From contig OZ037766.1 of assembly GCA_964035545.1 (NCBI GenBank), positions 4,255,722 to 4,319,721 of the forward strand: a stretch of DNA of 64,000 nucleotides. The letters are read 5' to 3'. The DNA comes from Bugula neritina. Taxonomy: Eukaryota > Bryozoa > Gymnolaemata > Cheilostomatida > Bugulidae. The notes beneath the pieces are model-generated. The model was not told the DNA's origin and ran no database searches. It was given only the letters and a program-made list of their open reading frames with translations. Below, one piece after another: positions 37,898-50,919 of the stretch. Position 1 is the first letter of the stretch; each line of letters opens with the position of its first letter. The translations under genes and the position numbers were made by a program.

Positions 37898-40800
37898 CTA
37901 GAAAATAGGTTCTCCTGACCCCCAGTAAGCAAACACCGCCCAGCCGGCTATGGACACCCAACCAGTAACAGAGTACATGAGATTCCAGTTACTGGTCATC
38001 TCCAGAATGGCACCACTAACGTATGTCCCTATGAAACCGGGTATGGCACCAAATGTGTTCATCACACCTGAAATAAGTCACGGGAATATCTCAGAATATC
38101 ACACAAACATGGCTGAAATGATGCAATACTACAAACTACCGCGGTGCATTATTGGCAATATCACTATCTCCAATATCGGGGCTGAAATCAGCTTAGCTTG
38201 AGAATAATTCATAAATAGAAGTGCCGCTCATTCTATGATAAATGTTGAAATAATTAAATTTACTCTAAAATCAATAACTTTATTTAGCAATTTTTTGATT
38301 AAAGTGGCCTATTTTAGCTAAAACAAGCCAATGATCTACCTTTCGTAACACGGCACTCACCAAACAAAAAGCCGGTGTGGTCAGGGGCAATATCTGACGG
38401 GTTCATTACTACTGAGCTCTGATAGGCCCCGTGACTAGCAGCAGCCACGCAGAAAATGAAGAGAGTAGTCTGATAGGAGTGACTGTAGGAGATGCTGAGC
38501 AAAGCCACGCCAAACACTAGCATGGCGAACACCTGCATGACAAGTAGCATAGACGTTACTAGTCATCAGACAAAGTTGAGGACACATAATAAAGTGTTAA
38601 TTACAACAAGTAAACATAAAAACAATGAGATGCAGATAAATCTTATAGAAAAATAATTAGTGAAGAATTTATCTAATTAAAATGGAGTTTAAAGATGTAA
38701 ATCCAGGCTTCATTAAAAGAGTGAAAAAGTGAAGTAAGTTTAGTGGCAAATCACTAGTAGAGCAGAAAAAGTGATGATAACTCTTGACTAATCAAGCGTG
38801 ACAACCAAGATAACAACTAAGTATTGTAACAAAAACATATTCACACGTTTTCTATGAATCATTCAATACAAAAACCAGATAACTTACATTAAAGCTTTTT
38901 CTAGTGAATGTTTTTGAGTATCCTAATTTGAGAAAGTGGGTAGCGAGTTTACCAAATAGCCCAGCAGACACCATAGAGATGAGCCAAGGCAGGACGTTGT
39001 ACACCCACGGCTATAAACAAGACACACAAATATCAGAAGTTGAAGATAGAAGATCAGTACAGGTTATATTTGAAGAATATGCTCACACACTACACTTTCG
39101 ACCTGCGCACATGCTCTCGCACACTACACTTTTTACCTGCGAATGTGGGTGGTTCTCATGGAAATAGGAGGGCAGCCAAAAGAGGAAGACAAAGTGACTG
39201 TAGCCATTAGCAATGTGTGCCAAAATCATAGCCCTGCAGACAACAGCATAAACAGACAGTCATTAAGTAAGCAGTGTAATACAGAATGGAGTTCTTTATT
39301 AACCAAATAGTTTATGTTAAAATTAAAAAATATTTTAAAAATTAAAGAACACACTAGTTAATAAAACTCACCAGTGACAGAGTTGAATTGGAATTTGTTT
39401 GTTAAAATCAAAAAAGGATGTAAACTTTATAGTTGATAGCTTGAAAAAATTGGGGTTGTCTTATCAATAGAGGGCCTGTTACTTTCTAACGGTTAGTGAA
39501 GAGTTGGTTAGTGAAGAGATTGAATAGTGAAGAGATTTCTAAACAAGACATACAACAACAAGAACCTAGAACATACCAGAAGGGGGAGGCTGTCAACACT
39601 TTACGCCACGGCAGCGGCTTTGATGCTTTCTTGGACGGGTTTTCTGATGAGATATTTTCCTTCACAGATATAGGTTTATGGTTTTTGGTATCACCGTGTG
39701 CATACAGAAGAGCAATCCATATGTACCCCAACACCCCTGCATAACAAGTACAGGTGAATTGGTATCAGAAATGAGTACAAACATTCTGATCAAGTAGATA
39801 ATATGAATTTAAACTAAAACTTGTAACATGCACATAATTTGCTGTGCATATTTATAATTCAAACTTAAAACAAAAACAGTTTGAAAGCCAAATCAAAATA
39901 AAATATGTTATAGATAGATCAGCATCATTAGCTTCAACTGTAAACCAGCATTCTAAATATTGATATGCATCCTTATACCACTCAACATTGTGCAACATGT
40001 TTTGGTAACCAGAAACTATGAATTGTCAACCATTTAAATGCTAGCTACAGTAGCGGAGATATTTCAATAGCCTAAATTCTTTAATTTCATAAATATATTT
40101 TGGCTTGGGGTGCAGGTTGAACTTCTTTTGCTACATTTCCAATCTAGAACACAGGCTTCTCTCCCTTACTGCACCTACTGTCTGAGGAACAGGTTTTAGA
40201 GAACAACTCACCCAGGAAGTTGAATACAGAACCCCACCCAAAGTGGTGAAGGATGATGGACCCAAATAGTCCTGTGAACAGAGTACCGCCATGTGTTCCT
40301 GCAGATATCAAAGTATAGACTTGGGTCCGTTCTGTTTCTACCACATGAGCCCCAGTGGCCGACATAACAGAGGGGTAGTGCATACCTGCATCACAGTATA
40401 CAGTAGTCATGTGTAAAGTCTAATACTATGTAGTTACGTGCAACTTGTGTGTACAGTGTGTGTGTAGCATTGCTTCTATAGTGTGTATGTACATTATTTT
40501 GTGTAGGATATGTACATTATAGTTGTAAGACATGATCTCCTATTTAGAACACTAAAAGCTAAGACACAGAATGTAGAGTACATTTTAATTATAATTCACA
40601 CATCTGTTTCAACTTATACTAAATTTCCATCTCCAAACAATTAAACTTTTCGAAAGAAAAGGCTACAGAACAATGAAGTGTTTTATGTCAAGCAAAATCT
40701 TCATCAAAATATGTTTGTTTGGAAGCAGAACCCATGGATTGCCTAACACATAGGTTGTGTGTAAACATGACCCCTATATATACATTGTACTGCTCACATA

Positions 40801-43013
40801 GGCCAGTAAAGAAATTATGCAATGTGGAAGTTTTACGCGGCCAAATATTTATCCCACATATCATGTTACCATTAAAGCGAGATATTTAAATGCTAAGCTT
40901 CTTGGGAATTGTGCTCTCTATTCGAAAAAAACTTCAACTATTGATTATATCATATTGTTTTAGCCAACTATATAGATTTCCACAAATTATTGGGTTTGAA
41001 AGTCAAATTCAAAATTAATGTTAAAAATTAGGATGAACCAAACTCTATTATTTCTTCCCAAAGTCTAAACATCCTAACAACTTACTGAGACTAAGCACTG
41101 TGCGTGATCGCTCAAGTATTGTGCTTGAGTGCTCGAGAGGTCTAAGTATTTTCCACAACCACGGTAAGTGTTAAAAGCCAGTTAGCCTCACGATGAAGTA
41201 GGATATTAGACGTGGAGGGGAGACAAACGCACCCTGCAGTACACCCTGAGTCATTCGGGAGAATACGACTAGACTGAGAGATGATTTCTGATTTCCATCA
41301 CTGAGATATGGAAACACAGGAGTAAACAGGGTTATTGTTGTCCAGCACACACCAGCTACAATAGATATGACTTTGAATCAAACTCTATAACACATATTTC
41401 TTGTCTTTCTGTACTTTAATACCATTGTTATGTCAGTAGAGGCTAAGCCAATCACATCATTGAATGACACCATGACATATATGAAGTGGAAAAACAATCT
41501 TAGCATCATTATCATTAAATTCTTTTATGTTTGCATATAATTATCAAATTATACAACAGGTACTAAATCAAAAGTAGTTAATCATTTTTAATTACATTTT
41601 CAGCATATAAATCTCAACAAAGCCTCATTTGTGCATATAAAGTAGTAAAAAACTCTTACATCACAATCTGTAGCAACAGTCCATGTAACAAGGTACAATA
41701 GCTATACAACATAATTTAAAGGTAAATTGTCAATTAAGTGATATTGAAGAGAATCAGACTGACCACACAAGATAACTCTCTCCGCACCAAACCTGTCCGC
41801 CATGTATCCACCGAGTATCTGTGTGATGGGGTAACCCCACAGGAAACAGGCCATTACTAGACCCTGCAATGAGTCAGCAGGTATGAAGAGAGTCAGTAAC
41901 ACACTGGCAGCGAAATAATATCAGTAAGAGTATTGGCAGCGCAAGTATGATAGGTAGAGTAGGGCAATGAGCACAATCAGTAAGACCATTAGTACTGGCA
42001 GTAAAAGTATCAGTAAGACCATCTGGTGGTACAAGTATCAGTACAACTTAATACTATTACAACAGTTAAAGTATTAGTACTATCAGCATATGCAGTACCA
42101 GAGTAACAGTAAATATGTTTCAACAGTAGAAATTGAAACATAGTTGATGAGTAAAACGAGTCTACGGGGAAAATTCTAGACACAAACCTGCTGACGCTTG
42201 TCCCAACCAAACTCATCATACATCTCTGGCATACATAGCGCCATCGCTGTCCTGGACGCATACACAATAACGCTGCCAGCAAAATACATCCACATCATAA
42301 ATGCTTGTCTTTCTCTACAAAATTAAGTAAACTAGTAAATTTTATAGAACTATAGCAAATCAATGGATACCTTTAGAATACTGGTAGTTCAAGAAATAAG
42401 CAACACTAAAACTAGTTGATAATTTTTGGGCTTAACTGATACTTTTTAAATGATATATTTTTGTATTTAAGCTGATTTAATGAGGTGTATAACAGGTGGC
42501 ATAAAAACAACAAGATATAAATAAAAATATAAAAAAACATAAATATAAATAAAGAAGAAGCATACTTGTAGCATATACAATTATATAGCAGATTTGGTAG
42601 CCTCAAATAAAATAAATTCCAACTACTAGATATAAAACCGACATGCTAATAAATCAACCAGAATAAGCAAACAAGAAACTCTGGTTCCAAGCTGAGCAGC
42701 TTAGTCACACAGCCAGCCCCTACAGTCTGTTAGCTCTGGGTTTAAAGTAGAAAGAAAAATACTTACACTTTCATTAATCAGAATGTAAAAAAATTAACAT
42801 GATGTTTATACAGTTTGGAGGAAATCTGGAAGATATTTTTACTTTAATATTATATTACATAATTGCATTATTATAATTGTATATATATTTATATAATCAT
42901 GTTCTTACTTACGGAGACCATATTTGTGAAGATGTTATCTTAATATCCTTGGATGAACATTCTTTGGAGGTCAAGGATTTCTGTTGGTCTAAGCCATTTG
43001 AAGGCATAGACAT
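37898..43013 (-). CDS. SLC17A9: SLC17A9-type vesicular nucleotide transporter, left copy
   Basis: Major-facilitator organic anion transporter; SLC17A9 (VNUT) loads ATP into secretory vesicles. Ten coding exons on the minus strand: 43013-42913, 42314-42188, 41863-41764, 41355-41233, 40385-40212, 39736-39577, 39233-39137, 39010-38888, 38532-38361, 38067-37898. Every exon has the same length as in the right copy; product 448 aa, no stops. Diagnostic segments: ASRTAMALC, DEFGWDKRQQG, CFLWGYPITQILGG (VNUT: WGYCLTQVVGG), DRFGAERVILCG, FSRMTQGVLQG, then GLFGSIILHHFGWGSVF and WLPSYFHE. About a dozen hydrophobic segments are expected. VNUT fits better than sialin or VGLUT because of the FGW and WGY..TQ..GG motifs. 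Tail-to-tail with the left gasdermin, head-to-head with the second copy. Confidence 0.9.
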
Positions 43014-43299
43014 TTTAGACTGACACCTTTCTGAAAACACTGGTTTCTGTCAAAATGAACTGCTATTAAAATGAACATAATATAACAAACAGCTTTTACA
43101 GACAATTATTCAACTGCTCAAAAATAGGTACAAAGCGCTTTTCAATCAAATTTTGATTGCTTCATTAACTAAATAAGTTTAGTAGTTTGAGCTAAACCAA
43201 GCATTAAAATTTACGTTTAATTATAGAGCCAACATGATGTAAAATATAAGAAAGTAGGGACAATAATTGAATAAATGCATGTACATTAAGATTATTATT

Positions 43300-43482
43300 T
43301 ATATGCCTAAGGGTGGGCGTTTATAACCCGAATCTCTTTAGTACTAGTTCGTTTGTTTGTTTATTTCATCAATATATACATACAGTAAAAAGAATACAAG
43401 GGATCACCCAAAGGAGGTAATGATGAGGCCCAATGGTGCGCCATAGCAGAGGCTAGTGAAAGCGCAGGGCCTAAAATGTAGT
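43300..43482 (-). mobile_element. 3' end of a non-LTR retrotransposon, left arm only
   Basis: Read on the minus strand it contains GGCGCACCATTGGGCCTCAT, then a conserved-looking stretch to ATTGATGAAATAAA and an AAAC-type tail. This resembles the 3' end of a LINE (CR1/L2-like style). The right arm has no counterpart at 45395-45415, so it inserted after the duplication. The element is severely 5'-truncated, with no coding sequence. Confidence 0.55.
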
Positions 43483-43810
43483 AGTGTTTCACTGTTTTAG
43501 TTTATTTGGTGTCACTTGTTCATTAAAAATAAAACATTGATCATACTAAATCTAATACTAACACTAATAGTAAGAACAAAAGTGCTACTGTCATTTTAAA
43601 TTTAATACTTAATATTTATTTAATTTTAATAATAATAATAGTGACATTAAATTTAAAAATACTAATTTATAATTATAATAGTTTTACTCTTACTATAACT
43701 TATTAACTATAAGTATAACATTAACTGTACCTATTTTCGTTTTTTAGTATTTTTCAGGATTCATCACAACACTTATTATAATTATATTTACAATAATACA
43801 TGATGGTGTG

Positions 43811-44177
43811 CTACGTAAAAAGGACATATTTTAATACTCGTAAAATAATTATAATGTGGTTGAATTTAATATTAATAAAATTGCTTCAGTTGTTATTGAG
43901 ATTCGGTTGGTGACCGTGACCTCTCAAGCTTTACGTCTTTGGGTATGTTCTGGAAGAACAAATATCGCAGGGGAAAACTCTGCCCAAACTGTGTTTGACA
44001 ACTAAATCACACTCTAAAACACGTTTGCAAGGTAACATTGCCCGTTGGCGTAAGCTTCGGAGGTCACGGTCACTAAATGAATATTAATCATTCATGTCAA
44101 CTGAAACAACTTTGTTAACATTGAATTCAACACATATGATTTTACGGTTATTAAAATATAATGTTTTTTTTACGTAG
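43811..44177. mobile_element. Palindromic (fold-back) element in the palindrome spacer
   Basis: Ends CTACGTAAAAA and TTTTTACGTAG. The first and last roughly 145 bases are imperfect inverted repeats including GTGACCGTGACCTC (about 43910) and its complement GAGGTCACGGTCAC (about 44070). A unique centre of about 80 bases carries GGGGAAAACTCTGCCC. No coding sequence; looks like a MITE. Its own axis (about 43994) does not coincide with the axis of the big palindrome (about 44380). Confidence 0.65.
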
Positions 44178-44379
44178 TGCATTATTATGCATTATTATAA
44201 ATATAATTATAATAAATTTTGTGGTAAATTCTTGGAGTAATACTAAAAAACTAAAAGTAGAAATTAAAATGAGAAAAATTTAAATATAATATTAAATTAT
44301 TTTAATAAATTTAATTATTATATTTATTATAATAAAATTTTTAAACTTAAACTCTTTAAGGTAATCATAATGATAATAC

Positions 44380-44890
44380 TAATAAAAATACTAAATTTAA
44401 AGCTTTACAGTATGAGTATGCTTTAATATGCTATTACTATTACTATTACTATTAGTATTAGTATTAACTTTTAACTAGTAATACTAATAATATTACTAAT
44501 ACTAATACTAATAGAGTAATACTAATACTAATAGTAATAGTAATAGAGTACTAGACCTAGTAGTAGTAGTAGTTAATAATAATAGTATTAGTTAATCACA
44601 ATCATAATGATATTGTTATAAATATAATAACAGTAATGATTAATACGAGCAGTAATACTAACTCTTTCAAATGTAATAAACACAGTAACACTATAATAGT
44701 AATTGGCAATGCTAATAATAATATTAATACTAATCGTAATTTAAATATGTAAAACTTCAAGTTCATTATTAATATTACCATTATGACCACCATTGTAACT
44801 ATTACTCTAAGTATAACTATGACTATTAGTATTAGTATAAGTAATACTATTACTATTAGTATTGGCATTACTCAATTAGTGTTGCTATTG
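44380..44890. repeat. AGTAATACTAATA low-complexity tract
   Basis: Degenerate trinucleotide-like repetition of TACTAATAGTAAT words at the centre of the large palindrome. Reverse frames give hydrophobic Ile/Val/Leu artefact ORFs. Confidence 0.8.
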
Positions 44891-45684
44891 CTGTTACTAT
44901 TCTCTCTTGCAGTCAGTCGATAGGACTATGGCTGTTTTATGGATTCAACTTGAATTTTATTGCAGCTGTTACTGTTACAGTATTACTATTGGTATTAGGT
45001 ATTGTACTTGTAGCCTTGAATAGTAATACGCATAAAGATAATCCTAATCTATCCGTATTACTATTAGTATTATAATTATTCAGTAAGCTCATTATGCGGC
45101 TTTATAGCATTTAGTATAACTATAATAATTTATAAGACTGTTCTAGTAGTAAATAAAGTTTAAAATTAGGATAATTGCATTATTTGGCAAATATTATTAA
45201 GCAACAATTAAATGTAACAATAAATTTAAAATGACAGCAACACTTTTTATGCACTTCCCAAATTCAATGTTTTTTAATGAACAAGTGACATCATCATAGC
45301 AGTCTGTGGGTGCGACAATGACAGTTTTCTATTTGGTTTAATCAACCATCTTCATCCGTCTCTACACCAAATAAACACTACTAAAATTAGCAAACAATAA
45401 CTATTTAAGGGAGAAAATGTACTTATATGCATCTATTGTCCCTTCTTTTTTATATTTTACCACATATTTCTATTGGTTATGAAATTATACATATTTTAAT
45501 GTTTGGTTTAGCTCAAACTACTAAGTTTATTTAGAAATTGAAGCAGTTGAATTCTCATGATTGTATGTAGTTTTAAGCACTTGAATAATCAGCTGTAAAA
45601 GCTGTTCATTTTATTACGCTAATTTTAATAGCAGTTGTTTATTTTTTACAGAAAATAGTGTTTTCAGAAAGGTGTCAGTCTAAA

Positions 45685-48600
45685 ATGTCTATGCCTTCAA
45701 ATGGCTTAGACCAACAGAAATCCTTAACCTCCAAAGAATGTTCATCTAAAGATATTAAGATAGCATCTTCACAAATATGGTCTCCGTAAGTAAGAATATG
45801 ATTATATAAATATATATACAATTATAATAATGCAATTATGTACTATATAAAAGTGAAAATATCTCCCAGATATACACTGCATCTATCATGTTCAATTTTC
45901 ACATTTTGACTAATGGAAATGTAAGTATTTTTCTATCTACTTTAAACCCAGAGCTAACAGATTTTAGGGACTGAGTTTGTGACTAAATTGCTCAGCTTTG
46001 AACCAGAGTCAACATGAGTCTTATGTTTGCTTATTCTATTTGATTTATTAACGAGTAGGTTTTGCAAACATGTTTCTATATTTATTTTAACTAAGCTTAA
46101 ATTAGTCGCTTCAAAGTGTTTGTTTATTTATTTTGTAGTAGATTTTATTTATGGCAGTTGGAATTTTATTTATTTGAGGCTACCAGATCTGCTATATATG
46201 CGCTACAAATATGCTCTTTTCTATTTATATATTAACTATTATATGCTATTTATATGTTAACTATATGCTGCAGCTCAAATACAAAAAATATCATTTAAGC
46301 CTAAAAATTATCAACTAGTTTTAGTGTTGCTTATTTCTTGAACTACCAGTGTTCTAAAGGTGTTCATTGATTTGCTATAGTTCTATGAAGTTTACAAGTT
46401 TACTTAATTTTGTAGAGAAAGACAAGCATTTATGATGTGGATGTATTTTGCTGGCAGCATTATTGTGTACGCGTCCAGGACAGCGATGGCTCTGTGTATG
46501 CCAGAGATGTACGATGAGTTTGGTTGGGACAAGCGTCAGCAGGTTTGTATCTAGAATTTTCCAGAGACTCATTTTACTCATCAACTATGCTTCAATTTCT
46601 ACTGTTGAAACACCTTTACTGTTACTCTGGCACTGTATATACTGATAGTACTAATGTTTCAACTGTTGTAATAGTATTAAGTTGTACTGATACTTGTACC
46701 ACCAGATGGTCTTACTGATACTTTTACTGCCAGTACTAATGGTCTTACTGATTGTGCTCATTGCCCTACTCTACTTATCATACTTGCGCTGCCAATACTT
46801 TCTCTGATATTATTCAGCTGCCAGTGTGTTACTGACTCTCTTCATACCTGCTGACTCGTTGCAGGGTCTAGTAATGGCCTGTTTCCTGTGGGGTTACCCC
46901 ATCACACAGATACTCGGTGGATACATGGCGGACAGGTTTGGTGCGGAGAGAGTTATCTTGTGTGGTCAGTCTAATTCTCCTCAATATCACTTAATTGACA
47001 ATTTACCTTTAAATTATGTTGTATAGTTATTGTACCTTGTTACATGGACTGTTGCTTCAGAATGTAATCTAATAGTTTTTTATTACTTTATATGCACAAA
47101 TGCCGCTTTAATGAGTTTTGTAAGCTGAAAATGCGATTAAAAGTTATCAACTAATTTTTATTTAGTACCTGTTGTATAATTTGATAATTATATGCAAACA
47201 TAAAAGAATTTAATAATAATGATCTAAGATTGTTTTTCCACTCCTTATAAGTCATGGTGTCATTCAATGAGGTGATTGGCTTAGCCTCTACAGACATAAC
47301 AATGGTTTTAATGTACGGAAAGACAAGAAATATGTATTATAGAGTTTGATTTCAAAGTCGTATCTATTGTAGCTGGTGTGTGCTGGACAACAATAACCTT
47401 GTTTACTCCTGTGTTTCCATATCTCAGTGATGGAAGTCAGAAATCATCTCTCAGTCTAATCATATTCTCCCGAATGACTCAGGGTGTACTGCAGGGTGCG
47501 TGTGTCTCCCCTCCACTTCTAATATCCTACTTCACCCTGAGGCTAACTGGCTCTTAACACATAAACTATGGTTATTAAAAGTACTTTAATTTTTCAAGCA
47601 CTCGATCACAATACTTGAGTGCTTGATCGCAGTACTTAATATCAGTAAGTTATGAGGATGTTTAGGCTAAGTAGGAGTTTTTGGGAAGAAATTATTGGGC
47701 TTGATTCGTCTTAATTTTTAATATTAATTTTGAATTTTGACTTTCAAACTGAATATTCTGTGGAAATCTAAAGATGTGGAACTCATTAGTCTACCACATT
47801 TAGCAGAATTAGCTGCTGCTTCCATAGAGTTTAGACTAATACCTGTAGTGATGAGGATTGAGTTTTGGAGCTTAAGTGCTATTCAGTTATACTAATTCAA
47901 TGAAATAATTAATATTGTATATAATGTTAATGCTTAGCTTGTGTCCTTCAAGTTTTTAGGCTGAGCTACTTTTTTCTATAGCTCTATATTATAAATTGCA
48001 GTTGTTTGGGCTAGAACAATATAATCAATATTTGGAAATTTATTCGAATAGAGAGCACAATTCCCAAGAGGCTTAGCATTTGAATATGTCCTCTCAATGT
48101 TTTAAAATTTTAATTAAGCTTTAATAGCAGCATGATGCTTGGAAAGAATATTTGGCCGCGTAAAACTTCCACCCTTGCATAATTTCTTTACCCGGCTATG
48201 TGAGCAGTACAATGTATATATAGGTCATGTTTTCACACAACCTATGTGTTAGCCACTCAATGGCTTCTGCTTCCAAACAAACAGATTTTGATGAAGATTT
48301 TACTTGACATAAAACACTTCATTGTTCTGTAGCCTTTTCTTTCGAAAAGTTTAATTGTTTGGAGAAGGAAATTTAGTATAAGTTGAAACAGATGTGTGAA
48401 TTATAATCAAAATGTACTCTACATTCTGTGTCTTAGCTTTTAGTGTTCTAAATAGTAGATCATGTCTTACAACTATAATGTACATATCCTACACAAAATA
48501 ATGTACATACACACAATAAAAGCAATGCTACACACGCTGTACACACAAGTAACACATAACTACATAGTATTAGACTTTACACATGACTACTGTATACTGT

Positions 48601-50919
48601 GACGCAGGTATGCACTACCCCTCTATAATGTCCGCCACTGGGACTCATGTGGTAGAAACAGAACGAACTCAAGTCTACAGTTTGATATCTGCAGGAACAC
48701 ATGGCGGTACTCTGTTCACAGGACTATTTGGGTCCATCATCCTTCACCACTTTGGGTGGGGTTCTGTATTCAACTTCCTGGGTGAGTTGTTCTCTAAAAC
48801 CTGTTCCTCAGACAGTAGGTGCAGTAAGGGAGAGAAGCCTGTGTTCTAGAGTGGAAATGTTGCAAAAGAAGTTCAACCTGCACCCCAAGCCAAAATTTAT
48901 TTATAAAATTGGAGAATTTAAGCTATTGAAATTTCTCTGCTACTGTAGCTAGTTGAGTGGTATAAGGATGCATATCAATATTTAGAATGCTAGTTTACAG
49001 TTAAAGCTAATGATGCTGATCTATCTATAACATATTTTATTTTGATTTGGCTTTCAAACTGTTTTTGTTTTAAGTTTGAATTATAAATATGCACAGCAAA
49101 TTATGTGCATGTTACAAGTTTTAGTTTAAATTCATATTATCTACTTGATCAGAATGTTTGTACTCATTTCTGATACCAATTCACCTGTACTTGTTATGCA
49201 GGGGTGTTGGGGTACATATGGATTGCTCTTCTGTATGCACACGGTGATACCAAAAACCATAAACCTATATCTGTGAAGGAAAATATCTCATCAGAAAACC
49301 CGTCCAAGAAAGCATCAAAGCCGCTGCCGTGGCGTAAAGTGTTGACAGCCTCCCCCTTCTGGTATGTTATAAGTTGCTGTTGTATGTCTTGTTTAGAAAT
49401 ATCTTCACTATTCAATCTCTTCTCTAACCAACTCTTTGTTAACCCTTAGAAGGTAACTGGTCATCTATTGATAAGACAACCCCAATTTTGTCAGGCTATA
49501 AAGTTTACATCCTTTTTTGATTTTACTAAACAAATTCAACTTTGACTTTCTCACGGGTGAATTTTATTAACTAGTGTATTTTTTTAAATTTTAAAATATT
49601 TTCTCTGTAAACATAAACTATTTTGTTAGTAAAGAACTTCTTCCTGTATTACACTGCTTACTCAATAACTACCTGTTTATACTGTTGCCTGCAGGGCTAT
49701 GATTTTGGCACACTTTGCTAATGGCTACAGCTACTTTGTCTTCCTCTTCTGGTTGCCCTCCTATTTCCATGAGAACCACCCACATTCGCAGGTAAAAAGT
49801 CTAGTGTGTGAGCATGTGCGCAGGTAAAAAGTCTAGTGTGTGAGCATGTGCGCAGGTAGAAAGTGTAGTGTGTGAGCATATTCTTCAAATATAACCTGTA
49901 CTGATCTTCTATCTTCAACTTCTGATATTTGTGTGTCTTGTTTCTAGCCGTGGGTGTACAACGTCCTGCCTTGGCTCATCTCTATGGTGTCTGCTGGGCT
50001 ATTTGGTAAACTCGCTACCCACTTTCTCAAATTAGGATACTCAAAAACATTCACTCGAAAAAGCTTTAATGTAAGTTATCTGGTTTTTGTATTGAATGAT
50101 TCATAGAAAACGTGTGAATATGTTTTTGTTACAATACTTAGTTGTTATCTTGGTTGTCACGCTTGAATAGTCAAGAGTTATCATGACTTTTCCTGCTCTA
50201 TTAATGATGTGTCACTAAACTTACTTCAATACATCCTTCTCACTTTTTCACTCTTTTAATGAATGCTGGATTTACAGCTTTAAACTCCATTTTAATTAGA
50301 TAAATCCTACACCAATTATTTTTCTATAAGATTTATCAGCATCTCATTGTTTTTAAGTTTACTTGTTGTAATTAACACTTTATTATGTGTCCTCAACTTT
50401 GTCTGTTGGCTGGTAACATCTATGCTACTTGTCATGCAGGTGTTCGCCATGCTAGTGTTTGGTGTGGCTTTACTCAGCATCTCCTACAGTAACTCCTATC
50501 AAACTACTCTCTTCATTTTCTGCGTGGCTGCTGCTAGTAATGGGGCCTATCAGAGCACGGTAATCATGAACCCGTCAGACATTGCCCCTGACCACACCGG
50601 CTTTATGTTTGGTGAGTATATTAGACAGTTATAGTGTTTCAGTCAGTGTCAGTTATTTGAGATAGGGTGCTGATACTGTAGTTTGTGGTATTGCGTCATT
50701 TCAGCCATGTTTGTGTGATATTCTGAGATATTCCCGTTACATATTTTAGGTGTGATGAACACATTTGGTGCCATACCTGGTTTCATAGGGACATACGTTA
50801 GTGGTGCCATCCTGGAGATGACCAGTAACTGGAATCTCATGTACTCTGTTACTGGTTGGGTGTCCATAGCCGGCTGGGCAGTCTTTGCTTACTGGGGGTC
50901 AGGAGAACCTATTTTCTAG
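45685..50919 (+). CDS. SLC17A9: SLC17A9-type vesicular nucleotide transporter, right copy
   Basis: Ten coding exons: 45685-45785, 46416-46542, 46865-46964, 47373-47495, 48608-48781, 49202-49361, 49695-49791, 49948-50070, 50440-50611, 50750-50919. 448 aa, complete, with GT-AG borders throughout. Function as for the left copy: proton- or potential-driven uptake of nucleotides into vesicles. By my reading it differs from the left copy at about 15 residues (I or T in the N-terminal IASS/ITSS; GSII/GSVI; SLII/SLVV; HPSI/HPSV region; AHFANGYSY/AHIANGYSH; SNSY/SHSY; SNGAYQSTVI/SHGAYQSSVV). Both first exons encode a short hydrophilic cytosolic N-terminus. Intron 7 starts with a threefold tandem repeat of the donor region. 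Confidence 0.92.
49787..49880 (+). repeat. Tandem triplication of an exon-intron junction
   Basis: Beginning at the end of SLC17A9 exon 7, the word GCAG/GTAAAAAGTCTAG and the rest of a 32-bp unit occur three times (third copy GTAGAAAGTGTAG), so three potential donors with identical context stand in a row. The left arm has one copy with degenerate echoes (39075-39140). Confidence 0.9.

Larger units (their letters stand above)
28675..43610 (+). repeat. Left arm of a ~14-kb imperfect palindrome
   Basis: The reverse complement of 45190-59555 aligns with this stretch from TGAGGA near 28675 to the AAATTTAAAATGACAG-like word near 43600. It contains a gasdermin gene (+) followed tail-to-tail by SLC17A9 (-). 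Outer boundaries are abrupt; the inner boundary fades into AT-rich low complexity. Arm-specific insertions include about 0.84 kb around 34250-35095 (with a SINE) and a LINE end at about 43300-43480. Confidence 0.92.
43014..45684. promoter_or_regulatory. Head-to-head interval between the two SLC17A9 copies
   Basis: The two transporter start codons are 2.67 kb apart and point away from each other, so both promoters must lie in this interval or share it. The outer parts (to about 43290 and from about 45415) are mirror images up to the start codons. The centre is low complexity. No TATA box or other core motif can be separated from the AT-rich background. Confidence 0.5.

Noticed and set aside
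44602..44868. Hydrophobic Ile/Val/Leu frame in the spacer
   Set aside because: Reading of AGTAAT low-complexity DNA; would look like membrane segments by composition only.
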